Shown one piece after another: positions 1-5,213 of a DNA stretch of 12,362 nucleotides. Origin of the DNA: an uncultured Oscillospiraceae bacterium (GTDB taxonomy: Bacteria > Bacillota > Clostridia > Oscillospirales > Oscillospiraceae). The translations under genes and the position numbers were made by a program. The number at the start of each line of letters is the position of its first letter. Within the stretch, counting starts at the first letter, position 1. Location of the stretch: positions 1 to 12,362 of the forward strand of contig CAJUCB010000053.1 of the NCBI GenBank assembly GCA_910584805.1. The letters are read 5' to 3'. Below the pieces are notes generated by a model. That model was not told where the DNA came from and did no database searches. It worked only from the letters and a program-made list of their open reading frames with translations.

Positions 1-93
1 AACGTCAACGGCGTCATGGACGGGGACCTGGACGGCTTCATCAACGCCTACCTCACCGCCATGGCCACTGGGAACTGGGCCACCAAATCCTAA
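1..93 (+). CDS. C-terminal end of an unidentified protein (5' truncated by window)
   Basis: The first 30 codons in frame 1 read through to a TAA stop at 91-93 and are followed 20 nt later by a hairpin terminator, which is what the end of a real gene looks like. The visible tail contains the residues DGDLDGFI, which fit the DxDxDG spacing of a calcium-binding EF-hand or dockerin-like loop, followed by NAYLTAM. With only 30 residues this resemblance may be chance. I do not recognise the family and cannot assign a function; the start and main domains lie outside the window. Confidence 0.6.
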   Translation, partial: NVNGVMDGDLDGFINAYLTAMATGNWATKS

Positions 94-112
94 ACAACCT
101 AGAGATGAAACG

Positions 113-161
113 GCCGCCTGCCAGGGAGTTGACCCGGCAGGCGGTTTCTTGTCTGTCAAAA
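113..161 (+). repeat. Hairpin + CTGTCAAAA element, copy 1
   Basis: A GC-rich hairpin (GCCGCCTGCC ... GGCAGGCGG) is followed about 8 nt later by CTGTCAAAA (153-161). The reverse complement of 1474-1519 has the same hairpin arms and the same CTGTCAAAA at almost the same distance. The stem similarity could be convergence between terminators, but the shared single-stranded 9-mer suggests common descent. Each copy follows the end of a gene read in the same direction. Confidence 0.5.
114..150 (+). terminator. Rho-independent terminator after the partial first gene
   Basis: A perfect 9-bp stem (CCGCCTGCC at 114-122 with GGCAGGCGG at 136-144) has a 13-nt loop and is followed by TTTCTT. It lies 20 nt after the stop codon at 93. 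The hairpin is also part of a longer repeat that recurs inverted at 1474-1519. Confidence 0.8.
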
Positions 162-184
162 AGCTTCAAATTTCATAAAATCCC

Positions 185-213
185 TTGAAATTCTGTCCAG
201 CATCGGTTATAGT
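185..213 (+). promoter_or_regulatory. Sigma-A promoter of the structured RNA
   Basis: The -35 box TTGAAA (185-190) and -10 box TATAGT (208-213) are separated by exactly 17 nt. The predicted transcription start is near 219-221. No protein reading frame begins shortly downstream on this strand; the next gene starts at 537, beyond a terminator, so the promoter appears to serve a non-coding RNA. Confidence 0.75.
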
Positions 214-219
214 AGCTAT

Positions 220-445
220 GGAGACATAAATGCGGCAGGCTGCGGGATGTTGGCGCATCCCACAGCCCTGTACGAGTGAGATAGGCACTCAGCACAGTAG
301 TCCAAAAGACTATACCATGGCGTTATTATACCCGTTTCAGCTGGCTTTTTCAAGAGGCGCTTTCTGCTGGAAGGGGTGTGGTCGTTGTGCGTTGCGTTGA
401 TTTTATCAAGGCGGTGTTGAGAGTAAAGCTCGACACCGCCTTTAT
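220..445 (+). ncRNA. Structured small RNA, about 225 nt (raiA-like class possible)
   Basis: The stretch lies between a 17-nt-spaced sigma-A promoter and a 14-bp terminator hairpin and has no plausible reading frame. Local helices: GGCTG/CAGCC (238-242 with 263-267) stacked on GGGATG/CATCCC (244-249 with 256-261, loop TTGGCG); CTGT/ACAG (268-271 with 294-297) enclosing GAGTG/CACTC (274-278 with 286-290); TAGTC/GACTA (298-302 with 308-312, loop CAAAA); and CCC plus TTTCAGC (331-341) with GCTGGAA plus GGG (366-375), one G·U and one bulge. It lacks the hallmark sequences I know for RNase P RNA, tmRNA or SRP RNA, and its branched form does not match the single long hairpin of 6S RNA. Size, branching and the free-standing promoter fit the raiA RNA class of Firmicutes, but I cannot confirm this without a covariance model. 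A long leader of the gene at 537 is the alternative. Confidence 0.7.
408..445 (+). terminator. Terminator of the structured RNA
   Basis: A 14-bp stem (408-421 with 429-442, one T·G wobble) closes a 7-nt AGTAAAG loop. The T-tract is short and interrupted (TTT A T G TTT), so some read-through to the lipoprotein gene at 537 is possible. Confidence 0.7.
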
Positions 446-466
446 GTTTCCATCGAGGCCCGTACA

Positions 467-495
467 CTGGGCGGGAGGCGGCCGCTCCCGCCCAG
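467..495 (+). promoter_or_regulatory. GC-rich palindrome in the leader of the lipoprotein gene
   Basis: Two perfect 11-nt arms (CTGGGCGGGAG at 467-477 and CTCCCGCCCAG at 485-495) enclose a 7-nt loop. There is no T-run after it, so it is not a standard terminator. It lies between the RNA terminator and the AAAGGAG site at 521-527. It could be an mRNA-stabilising or attenuating leader hairpin, or a protein-binding site. Confidence 0.5.
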
Positions 496-536
496 GCCGG
501 GGCCGCGTTGGAATCTGAACAAAGGAGAAAAGGAGT

Positions 537-1088
537 ATGAAAAACCGAATTTGGGCCCTGCTCTTCGCCATGGCCCTGGTGCTCTCCCTGGCAGCCTGTG
601 GGGGAGAACCCAGCGAAACGGACGCATCCAGCCAGCCCCAGAGCAGCCAGGGGGAAAGCAGCGGGGATGCGGAAAAAACCGCTCAGACGGAAGCAGAACC
701 TCCCGCGGCAGCAGGCGTTGGCGACCTGGGCAACTTCCACGTAGAGGTCAAAGGCGCGGTTCTGACGAAAAACCACGATGGAGCCCCGGTGATTGTAATC
801 ACCTACGCCTGGACGAACAACAGCGAGGACACAACCAGCGCCATGGCGGCTATGTATGAAAAGGCCTTCCAGGACGGCGTTCAGTTGGAGAGCGAATATC
901 TTTATGATAACCCCAACTACAGCTCTGACAACGCATCCAAGGAGGTAAGACCTGGCACCACCTTGGACATTCAACATGCCTTTCTTATGACCAGCGAAAC
1001 CTCCCTTGTGGAGTTTGAACTTTCCGAAGCGTTCAGTTGGTCTGATGACAAGCTCACCATGGACTTCGATCCAGCAACACTGGCCTAA
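537..1088 (+). CDS. Lipoprotein with a DUF5067-like domain
   Basis: This 183-residue exported protein starts with a lipoprotein signal peptide (KNR, hydrophobic stretch, then LAAC with the lipidated Cys at 21). A low-complexity Ser/Gln/Glu/Ala linker (about 22-60) follows, then one compact domain (about 64-180) with FHVEVKGAVLTKNHDG, VIVITYAWTNNSEDTTS and a PGTTLDIQHAFLM segment. That pattern is typical of DUF5067, an immunoglobulin-like extracellular domain of Firmicutes of unknown role. The start has AAAGGAG (521-527) 9 nt upstream; a second AGGAG at 531-535 is too close to the ATG to be the main site. The small membrane protein at 1107 follows after 18 nt, so the two are probably co-transcribed. 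No separate promoter was found, and read-through from the upstream RNA is possible. Family assignment is by pattern memory. Confidence 0.85.
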   Translation: MKNRIWALLFAMALVLSLAACGGEPSETDASSQPQSSQGESSGDAEKTAQTEAEPPAAAGVGDLGNFHVEVKGAVLTKNHDGAPVIVITYAWTNNSEDTTSAMAAMYEKAFQDGVQLESEYLYDNPNYSSDNASKEVRPGTTLDIQHAFLMTSETSLVEFELSEAFSWSDDKLTMDFDPATLA

Positions 1089-1106
1089 AGCAAGGGGGTA
1101 TCTACG

Positions 1107-1454
1107 ATGAAAGTATGGAAATTGGTCTCAGGTATCCTCTCTATCGTCCTGTCGGTCTTTGTTGTCCTCCAATCCGGTGCAGCCGGGATGGTCAACGCCA
1201 TGGAAGGCAACGGCGAGGTCAGTGGCACCGCAGGCATCTTGGTGGCGGTCATGCTGCTGGTGGGCGGTATCGTCTCCATCGCCTCCCGGAAGGGCGGCAA
1301 GGGAGGAAATATCGCGGTACTGATCCTCTACGGCCTGGGCACTCTGGTGGGCTTTACCATGGCAGGGAGTTACAGCGACCTGCGGATTTGGGCCGGCTGG
1401 TGCCTAATCTGCGCCCTGCTGGCCGTGGTGGCGCTGGTAAAGGGAAAGCAGTAA
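1107..1454 (+). CDS. Small four-helix membrane protein, function unknown
   Basis: The 115-residue protein has four hydrophobic segments (about 5-27, 43-59, 68-86 and 90-110). A polar Arg/Lys/Gly loop (SRKGGKGG) lies between helices 2 and 3, and the C-terminus (KGKQ) is basic and probably cytoplasmic. An AAGGGGG site (1092-1098) stands 8 nt before the ATG. It follows the lipoprotein gene by 18 nt and is followed by a strong hairpin at 1487, so it is the last gene of a two-gene unit. I see no catalytic motif. The pairing suggests a membrane partner of the lipoprotein, but that is inference from position only. Confidence 0.8.
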   Translation: MKVWKLVSGILSIVLSVFVVLQSGAAGMVNAMEGNGEVSGTAGILVAVMLLVGGIVSIASRKGGKGGNIAVLILYGLGTLVGFTMAGSYSDLRIWAGWCLICALLAVVALVKGKQ

Positions 1455-1473
1455 CCTGACAACAAATGATGTA

Positions 1474-1519
1474 TTTTGACAGGCAGAGCCGCCTGCTGGG
1501 GCATCCCCCGGCAGGCGGC
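1474..1519 (-). repeat. Hairpin + CTGTCAAAA element, copy 2 (inverted)
   Basis: On the reverse strand this reads GCCGCCTGCC, a loop arm, GCAGGCGGC, then CTGTCAAAA (forward TTTTGACAG at 1474-1482). It aligns over its whole length with copy 1 at 113-161, in opposite orientation. It lies about 40 nt after the stop of the reverse-strand Uma2-family gene, matching the placement of copy 1 after its own gene. Confidence 0.5.
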
Positions 1520-1523
1520 TTTC
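1487..1523 (+). terminator. Shared hairpin terminator between convergent genes
   Basis: A 15-bp stem (1487-1501 with 1506-1520, one T·G wobble) has a 4-nt loop. It is followed on the + strand by only a short T-tract (TTTCG) and on the - strand by no T-run. It sits 33 nt after the membrane-protein stop and 40 nt beyond the Uma2-family stop, so it probably ends transcription from both sides. Confidence 0.65.
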
Positions 1524-1559
1524 GCGTCGTTTCCCACACGTTATAGTAATTTATGGCAA

Positions 1560-2132
1560 TCAAAGTACGCGCCGGAAGATATCCTCCAAGCGGATGGAGA
1601 GATCCTCATAGAGGCTGCACCGAAATTCCTTTTTCACTGCCAAGCGCTCCTGCTCCGTCATTTTGGCCAGCATCACCTCCGGATGGACTGCATACACCTC
1701 ATGGAGCCGCAATTGTCCTTCCTGTAACACATACTGTTCCACCATTTTGCTTACAGGTTCTACCAGCCAATATTCCCGAACACCGTTTCGCTCATAGGCG
1801 TCCTTTTTGCGTCCTCGGTCATGCTTGGCTGTGGTGGGGGACAAGACCTCCACCACAAGATCCGGCGCACCGTGGACACCATCCCCACCCACCTGTTCTG
1901 GGTCACAGACCACCATCATATCCGGAATAAAGTGGTTTTCCTCATCCAAGTAGAGGTCCGTACCGTCCGCAATTGCCTCACAGGTCCGTCCATCCAAGTA
2001 GTTGGCAAAGATACGGGCGATGTTGAATGCCACCCGGTTGTGATTGGGGGAGGGACGGGGGGACATGGCTACGATTTGCCCATCCACTCGTTCTTCCCAA
2101 AGCTCCTCTTGGAACGCCAAGGTACTTTCCAT
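1560..2132 (-). CDS. Uma2-family (DUF820) PD-(D/E)XK nuclease-fold protein
   Basis: The protein has about 190 residues, the usual size of the Uma2 family. Family signatures are the early VDGQIVAMSPRPSPNH, then IPDMMVV (Asp near residue 71), PDLVVEVLSPTT (Asp near 91, Glu near 95) and KKDAYERNGVREYWLVEP. The acidic residues are the expected metal-binding positions of a restriction-endonuclease-like fold. The true substrate of this family is unknown; it is very common in cyanobacteria and scattered in Firmicutes. I prefer the ATG at 2132, which has AAAGGTGG 8 nt upstream. An in-frame GTG at 2144 would add four residues but has GAGG only 4 nt away. It is a single gene with its own promoter and diverges from the symporter gene. 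No toxin, antitoxin or methylase partner is adjacent. Confidence 0.85.
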   Translation of the reverse strand: MESTLAFQEELWEERVDGQIVAMSPRPSPNHNRVAFNIARIFANYLDGRTCEAIADGTDLYLDEENHFIPDMMVVCDPEQVGGDGVHGAPDLVVEVLSPTTAKHDRGRKKDAYERNGVREYWLVEPVSKMVEQYVLQEGQLRLHEVYAVHPEVMLAKMTEQERLAVKKEFRCSLYEDLSIRLEDIFRRVL

Positions 2133-2165
2133 CGCAAACGCCACCTTTCCTCAAATCCTGCCCTT

Positions 2166-2194
2166 ATTATATGCCATGGGAAACCCAAAATCAA
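2166..2194 (-). promoter_or_regulatory. Promoter of the Uma2-family gene
   Basis: On the reverse strand TTGATT (2189-2194), a 17-nt spacer and a consensus TATAAT (2166-2171) are present. The predicted start near 2159 gives a short leader of about 27 nt. Confidence 0.7.
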
Positions 2195-2248
2195 GACGAT
2201 CCAACCAAGGCCAGCAAGGCATCTTTTGTTGAAAAAGCGAGAAAGCCC

Positions 2249-2277
2249 TTGACTTCCTTTCTTTTTAGTGTTAAAGT
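2249..2277 (+). promoter_or_regulatory. Probable promoter of the symporter gene
   Basis: TTGACT (2249-2254) and TAAAGT (2272-2277) are spaced by 17 nt. The -10 overlaps a short direct repeat (GTTAAAGTTAAA), which could be a regulatory site but is too short to call. Confidence 0.55.
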
Positions 2278-2320
2278 TAAAAAGCATTAAAGCTCAAAAG
2301 AGAACATGGGAGGCTTCCTT

Positions 2321-3859
2321 ATGAAATTCATCTTGCTCATCGCTTACTTCGCCGTGATGGTGTGCATCGGCCTATACTGCCGGAAAAATGCCACCGATGT
2401 CAATGGCTTCGTCCTGGGTGGCCGGTCTGTGGGCCCCTGGCTGACCGCCTTTGCCTACGGCACCTCCTACTTCTCCGCCGTGGTGTTCGTGGGCTACGCC
2501 GGCCAGTTCGGTTGGAAATATGGCATGGCCGCCACCTGGGCAGGCATCGGAAATGCCCTCATTGGCTCCCTGCTGGCCTGGGCCATCCTGGGCCGCAGGA
2601 CCCGGATCATGACCCAGCATTTCAACTCCGCCACCATGCCCCAGTTCTTTGGGCAGCGGTTCCAGAGTAAGGGGCTGAAAATCGGCGCGTCCATCATCGT
2701 GTTTCTCTTCCTCATCCCCTACACTGCCTCCCTGTTCAACGGCCTGTCCCGGCTGTTCGGTATGGCCTTCCACATCGACTATACCGTGTGTATCCTCCTG
2801 ATGGGGGTGCTCACAGGTGTCTACGTCATCGCCGGGGGCTACATGGCCACCGCCATCAACGACTTCATCCAGGGCTGTATCATGCTGGTGGGCATCTGCG
2901 TGATCATCGCCGCTGTCCTGAACAGCCAGGGCGGGCTGTACAGCGCCATTCAGGGTCTGGCCACTGTAGTGGACACGGAGACCGTCCATGGCGACATCCC
3001 CGGCATCTTTACCTCCTTCTTCGGCCCGGACCTGGTAAACCTCCTGGGGGTGGTGATCCTCACCAGCCTGGGTACCTGGGGCCTGCCCCAGATGGTGCAG
3101 AAGTTTTACGCCATTAAATCCGAGGACGCCATCCACAAGGGCACCATCCTCTCCACCCTCTTCGCCTTTGTGGTGTCTGGGGGCTGCTACTTCCTGGGGG
3201 GCTTCGGGCGGCTGTTCTCCGACCAGGTGGACATTGCCAAGGATGGCTACGACGCCATCATCCCCGCCATGCTCTCTACCCTGCCGGAGCTCCTCATCGC
3301 CATTGTGGTAATCCTGGTGCTCTCCGCCTCCATGTCCACCCTGTCCTCCCTGGTGATTGCCTCCTCCTCCACCCTGACCATCGACCTTTTGAAGGACAAC
3401 CTGGTGAAGAACATGGACGACAGGAAGTCCGTCTTTATCATGCGCTGCTTCATTGTGGTGTTCGTGCTTATCTCTATGGCCATCGCCATCGTGCAGTACA
3501 AGCAGTCTGTGAGCTTCATTGCCCAGCTGATGGGCGTGTCCTGGGGGGCCCTGGCGGGGGCGTTCCTGGCCCCCTTCCTCTATGGCCTCTATTGGAAAAA
3601 AACCACCAAGGCCGCCTGCTGGGCCAGTTTCGTCTTTGGTGCGGGAATCATGATCCTGAACATGGCCTGCCGCTCCGCCTTCCCCGCCCTGCTTCAGTCC
3701 CCCATCAACTGTGGTGCCTTCGCCATGCTGGCAGGGTTGGTGATCGTCCCCGTGGTCAGTATCTTCACCAGAAAGCCTGACCAGGGCATGATAGACGAGG
3801 CCTTTGCCTGCTACGAGCGCAAAGCCCCCGTCTCCCAGAAAAACGCCCTCAGTGACTGA
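2321..3859 (+). CDS. Sodium:solute symporter (SSS/SLC5 family)
   Basis: The integral membrane protein of 512 residues has about 13 hydrophobic helices, the usual SSS size and topology. It imports a solute with Na+. Family marks are LGGRSVGPWLTAFAYGTSYFSA in the first helices, the GGYMATAINDFIQG signature in the middle, and SASMSTLSSLV near residues 335-346, equivalent to the Ser/Thr-rich Na+-site helix of PutP (MSTLSC). The C-terminus is a short polar tail. The substrate cannot be told: proline, pantothenate, other organic anions and sugars are all transported by this family. I chose ATG 2321 because GGGAGG (2308-2313) lies 7 nt upstream; an in-frame ATG at 2306 lacks a good site and would contain this one. 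The gene stands alone, with its own promoter and terminator. Confidence 0.92.
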   Translation: MKFILLIAYFAVMVCIGLYCRKNATDVNGFVLGGRSVGPWLTAFAYGTSYFSAVVFVGYAGQFGWKYGMAATWAGIGNALIGSLLAWAILGRRTRIMTQHFNSATMPQFFGQRFQSKGLKIGASIIVFLFLIPYTASLFNGLSRLFGMAFHIDYTVCILLMGVLTGVYVIAGGYMATAINDFIQGCIMLVGICVIIAAVLNSQGGLYSAIQGLATVVDTETVHGDIPGIFTSFFGPDLVNLLGVVILTSLGTWGLPQMVQKFYAIKSEDAIHKGTILSTLFAFVVSGGCYFLGGFGRLFSDQVDIAKDGYDAIIPAMLSTLPELLIAIVVILVLSASMSTLSSLVIASSSTLTIDLLKDNLVKNMDDRKSVFIMRCFIVVFVLISMAIAIVQYKQSVSFIAQLMGVSWGALAGAFLAPFLYGLYWKKTTKAACWASFVFGAGIMILNMACRSAFPALLQSPINCGAFAMLAGLVIVPVVSIFTRKPDQGMIDEAFACYERKAPVSQKNALSD

Positions 3860-3869
3860 GCTAGGCTCG

Positions 3870-4445
3870 TTATATAAGCTCCTCCCTGGCTGCAAGCTTA
3901 CCACTTGCAGCCAGTTTTTCTCTATGTACCGTCCTTGCCTGGTGGACCTGCTCTAGAATATCCTCCGTAGGTATGGCCAGGATACTCAGTGCAAACAGGT
4001 TCATTCCCAATGCAGCCGCTATACGCTCCAAGCGGTCAATGGTGGTGTTGGCGCAGCCGTGTTCGATATCCCGCAGGCGGGCCTGGCTTACCTTCGACAG
4101 CTCTGACAACTGTAGCTGGGTGAGCTTCCGTTCCTTCCTCAACAACACAATGGTCTCCCCCATGGAGATATTCTCTGGTATTTTCTTTGATAGCTTTTTT
4201 GCTTTCCTGACCATGGATAGGATTTCCTCATCCGTTAGCGACAGGATACCCAAGGCCATGGGCGCAACCCCCAAAGACTCTGCGATGCGCTGGATGGTAT
4301 CTGTGGTCGTATTGGTTTTCCCTTTTTCTATGTTATCCAACCATTTGGGGCTCAGGTTTGAGTCCAGGGCCAGTGCTTCTTGACTGAGACCCTTTGACAG
4401 CCTAATATTTTTAATATTCTTTCCTGTTTCGACTAAATCTATCAT
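3870..4445 (-). CDS. Tandem double-HTH (XRE family) transcriptional regulator
   Basis: This DNA-binding protein of about 191 residues has two lambda-repressor-like (HTH_3/XRE) domains, about residues 7-64 and 95-152. Each half repeats one plan: a helix with R(L/K)xxGLSQ or RKERKLTQ, a recognition region, (D)xIEKGKTNTTTD or (D)IEHGCANTTID, then RIAxxLGxxxxAL and a charged helical tail. The two halves look like an internal duplication of about 88 residues. The start at ATG 4445 is supported by GTAGGAGGG (4451-4459 region) immediately upstream; a GTG at 4484 would extend the frame by 13 residues without a good site. The C-terminal KLAASGKLAA segment is encoded by the convergent symporter terminator hairpin. 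Likely an autoregulated repressor; target unknown. Confidence 0.88.
   Translation of the reverse strand: MIDLVETGKNIKNIRLSKGLSQEALALDSNLSPKWLDNIEKGKTNTTTDTIQRIAESLGVAPMALGILSLTDEEILSMVRKAKKLSKKIPENISMGETIVLLRKERKLTQLQLSELSKVSQARLRDIEHGCANTTIDRLERIAAALGMNLFALSILAIPTEDILEQVHQARTVHREKLAASGKLAAREELI
3886..3919 (+). terminator. Terminator of the symporter gene
   Basis: A perfect 11-bp stem (3886-3896 with 3904-3914) with a 7-nt loop is followed by TTTTT. It lies inside the 3' end of the convergent double-HTH gene (stop at 3870). Confidence 0.9.
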
Positions 4446-4453
4446 AAAATCCC

Positions 4454-4472
4454 TCCTACGCCTAGCGTAGGA
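4454..4472 (-). promoter_or_regulatory. Palindrome over the ribosome binding site of the double-HTH gene
   Basis: Two perfect 8-nt arms (TCCTACGC at 4454-4461 and GCGTAGGA at 4465-4472) surround a 3-nt CTA. The left arm contains most of the AGGAGG-type site for the ATG at 4445. It could be an operator for the double-HTH protein or an RNA hairpin masking translation; both would give autoregulation. Confidence 0.6.
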
Positions 4473-4528
4473 AGAATTTTCCACGTCGTCCAGTTAGTAT
4501 GTTAGCGCTTTTATTTTTTATAAAATAT

Positions 4529-4562
4529 GCCCCAATGCGTGTGCATTGGGGCGCCGTTTTTT
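4529..4562 (+). terminator. Orphan terminator, possibly bidirectional
   Basis: A perfect 10-bp stem (GCCCCAATGC at 4529-4538 with GCATTGGGGC at 4543-4552) and a GTGT loop are followed on the + strand by GCCGTTTTTT and on the - strand by an ATATTTTAT tract. No gene on either strand clearly needs it: the + strand upstream is antisense to the double-HTH gene, and on the - strand the tRNA already has its own terminator. Confidence 0.65.
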
Positions 4563-4836
4563 GTAAGTTCAGCAAGTTTCTCGCGCAGTATGATATTCAA
4601 CTTCACCTACTGCCCAGATTTTCCATGCAGGCATTCACAGCATGGAGCAACCACACCATAAAAACATAATCGATCTCTCTAAATCAAAAAAGAACATCTT
4701 CTGGTGCAAGTCCTAATTTGCTCCGAGGGATGTTCCTTACATCACCATCTTTTAGATCGTTGGTATTTTGCCACATACTTTTCGCACTGATCCCTCCACT
4801 GTGCACAATGGGATGAACGACAGAACGTAATATGCA

Positions 4837-4864
4837 AAAAATCCACACAAAAGTGTGGATTTTT
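4837..4864 (-). terminator. Terminator of the tRNA-Thr gene (bidirectional form)
   Basis: An 8-bp core (ATCCACAC with GTGTGGAT) extended by four A-T pairs closes a 4-nt loop, with T-runs available on both strands. On the reverse strand it lies about 28 nt beyond the 3' end of the tRNA. Confidence 0.8.
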
Positions 4865-4892
4865 CGTTTGCGTCTTTTTCATCAACACAACC

Positions 4893-4968
4893 TGGAGCTA
4901 CTGGCCGGACTTGAACCGGCGACCTGCTGATTACGAATCAGCTGCTCTACCAACTGAGCCACAGTAGC
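4893..4968 (-). tRNA. tRNA-Thr, anticodon CGT
   Basis: The reverse strand folds into a full cloverleaf: acceptor arms GCTACTG/CAGTAGC, D-arm GCTC/GAGC with the AGTTGGTA loop, anticodon arm GCTGA/TCAGC with loop TTCGTAA (anticodon CGT, reads ACG, Thr), a 5-nt variable loop, T-arm GCCGG/CCGGC with loop TTCAAGT, discriminator T, and an encoded CCA (forward TGG at 4893-4895). It has its own promoter and terminator and is a single-gene unit. Confidence 0.97.
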
Positions 4969-4989
4969 AAGGGGGAATCAGCGGGGATT

Positions 4990-5018
4990 ATTATACCACG
5001 GGGGGCAGAATTCGTCAA
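4990..5018 (-). promoter_or_regulatory. Promoter of tRNA-Thr
   Basis: On the reverse strand TTGACG (5013-5018), a 17-nt spacer and TATAAT (4990-4995) are near consensus. The predicted start is about 15 nt before the mature tRNA end, as expected for a strong stable-RNA promoter. Confidence 0.9.
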
Positions 5019-5116
5019 GGATAAAATTCCTATAATACAATTCGTATAAGGAAGCTTTGCTATCCTGAGTCAGCCTAGAAAATCATCAACTTTTTGCCTC
5101 TGGATTCTACAAAAAG

Positions 5117-5210
5117 TTATCCACACTTTCCACCGGGTTTTCCACACCCCTGTGGAAAACTTGTGCACAACTGTTTATAGTTTTCCCCATTCTCCCCAAC
5201 TTTGTCCACA
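5117..5210. promoter_or_regulatory. DnaA-box cluster
   Basis: One perfect DnaA box, TTATCCACA (5117-5125), and three close variants occur within 94 bp: TTTTCCACA (5138-5146), its reverse TGTGGAAAA (5151-5159) and TTGTCCACA (5202-5210). The middle two form a head-to-head inverted repeat (GTTTTCCACA/TGTGGAAAAC, 4-nt spacer). A self-complementary TTGTGCACAA (5161-5170) lies between. The cluster occupies the gap between the tsaD stop and the tRNA promoter, with AT-rich sequence on the tRNA side. No dnaA or dnaN is in view, so a DnaA-titration or regulatory cluster is more likely than the origin itself. Confidence 0.55.
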
Positions 5211-5213
5211 GTG

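Larger units (their letters stand above)
4485..4892. other. About 400-nt region without a convincing gene
   Basis: Between the double-HTH gene and the tRNA there are stop codons in all frames and only very short open frames. The longest worth naming is on the reverse strand, 4684-4776 (30 codons from ATG, including NIPRSKLGLAPEDVLF), but it lacks a well-placed ribosome binding site. The region holds two terminators (4529-4562 and 4837-4864), an inverted repeat TCCATGC/GCATGGA (4622-4628 with 4640-4646) and another, GAACATC/GATGTTC (4692-4698 with 4729-4735). It is AT-richer than its surroundings and may hold remnants of a lost gene or an unrecognised small RNA. Confidence 0.4.

Noticed and set aside
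220..445. Possible CRISPR, IS end or group II intron fragment
   Set aside because: There are no regularly spaced repeats, no transposase or reverse-transcriptase remnants and no target duplication; the promoter and terminator fit a small RNA.
216..977. Open frame of 253 codons on the reverse strand over the RNA and the lipoprotein gene
   Set aside because: It is antisense to a well-supported lipoprotein gene and to the structured RNA, and its sequence shows no family features.
2372..3904. Long open frame of 510 codons on the reverse strand, antisense to the symporter
   Set aside because: Its product is a run of Gly, His, Asp and Glu residues typical of the shadow of a GC-rich membrane-protein gene, and it has no ribosome binding site.
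4515..4606. Short reverse-strand frames through the orphan terminator hairpin
   Set aside because: They read through a terminator stem and lack a credible start site, so they are probably chance.
4684..4776. Reverse-strand frame of 30 codons ending in KLGLAPEDVLF
   Set aside because: The residues look protein-like, but there is no ribosome binding site at a proper distance and no promoter; too short to call a gene.
5138..5159. GTTTTCCACA/TGTGGAAAAC hairpin as a terminator for tsaD
   Set aside because: No T-run follows on the reverse strand, and both arms match DnaA-box variants, so DnaA binding explains it better.
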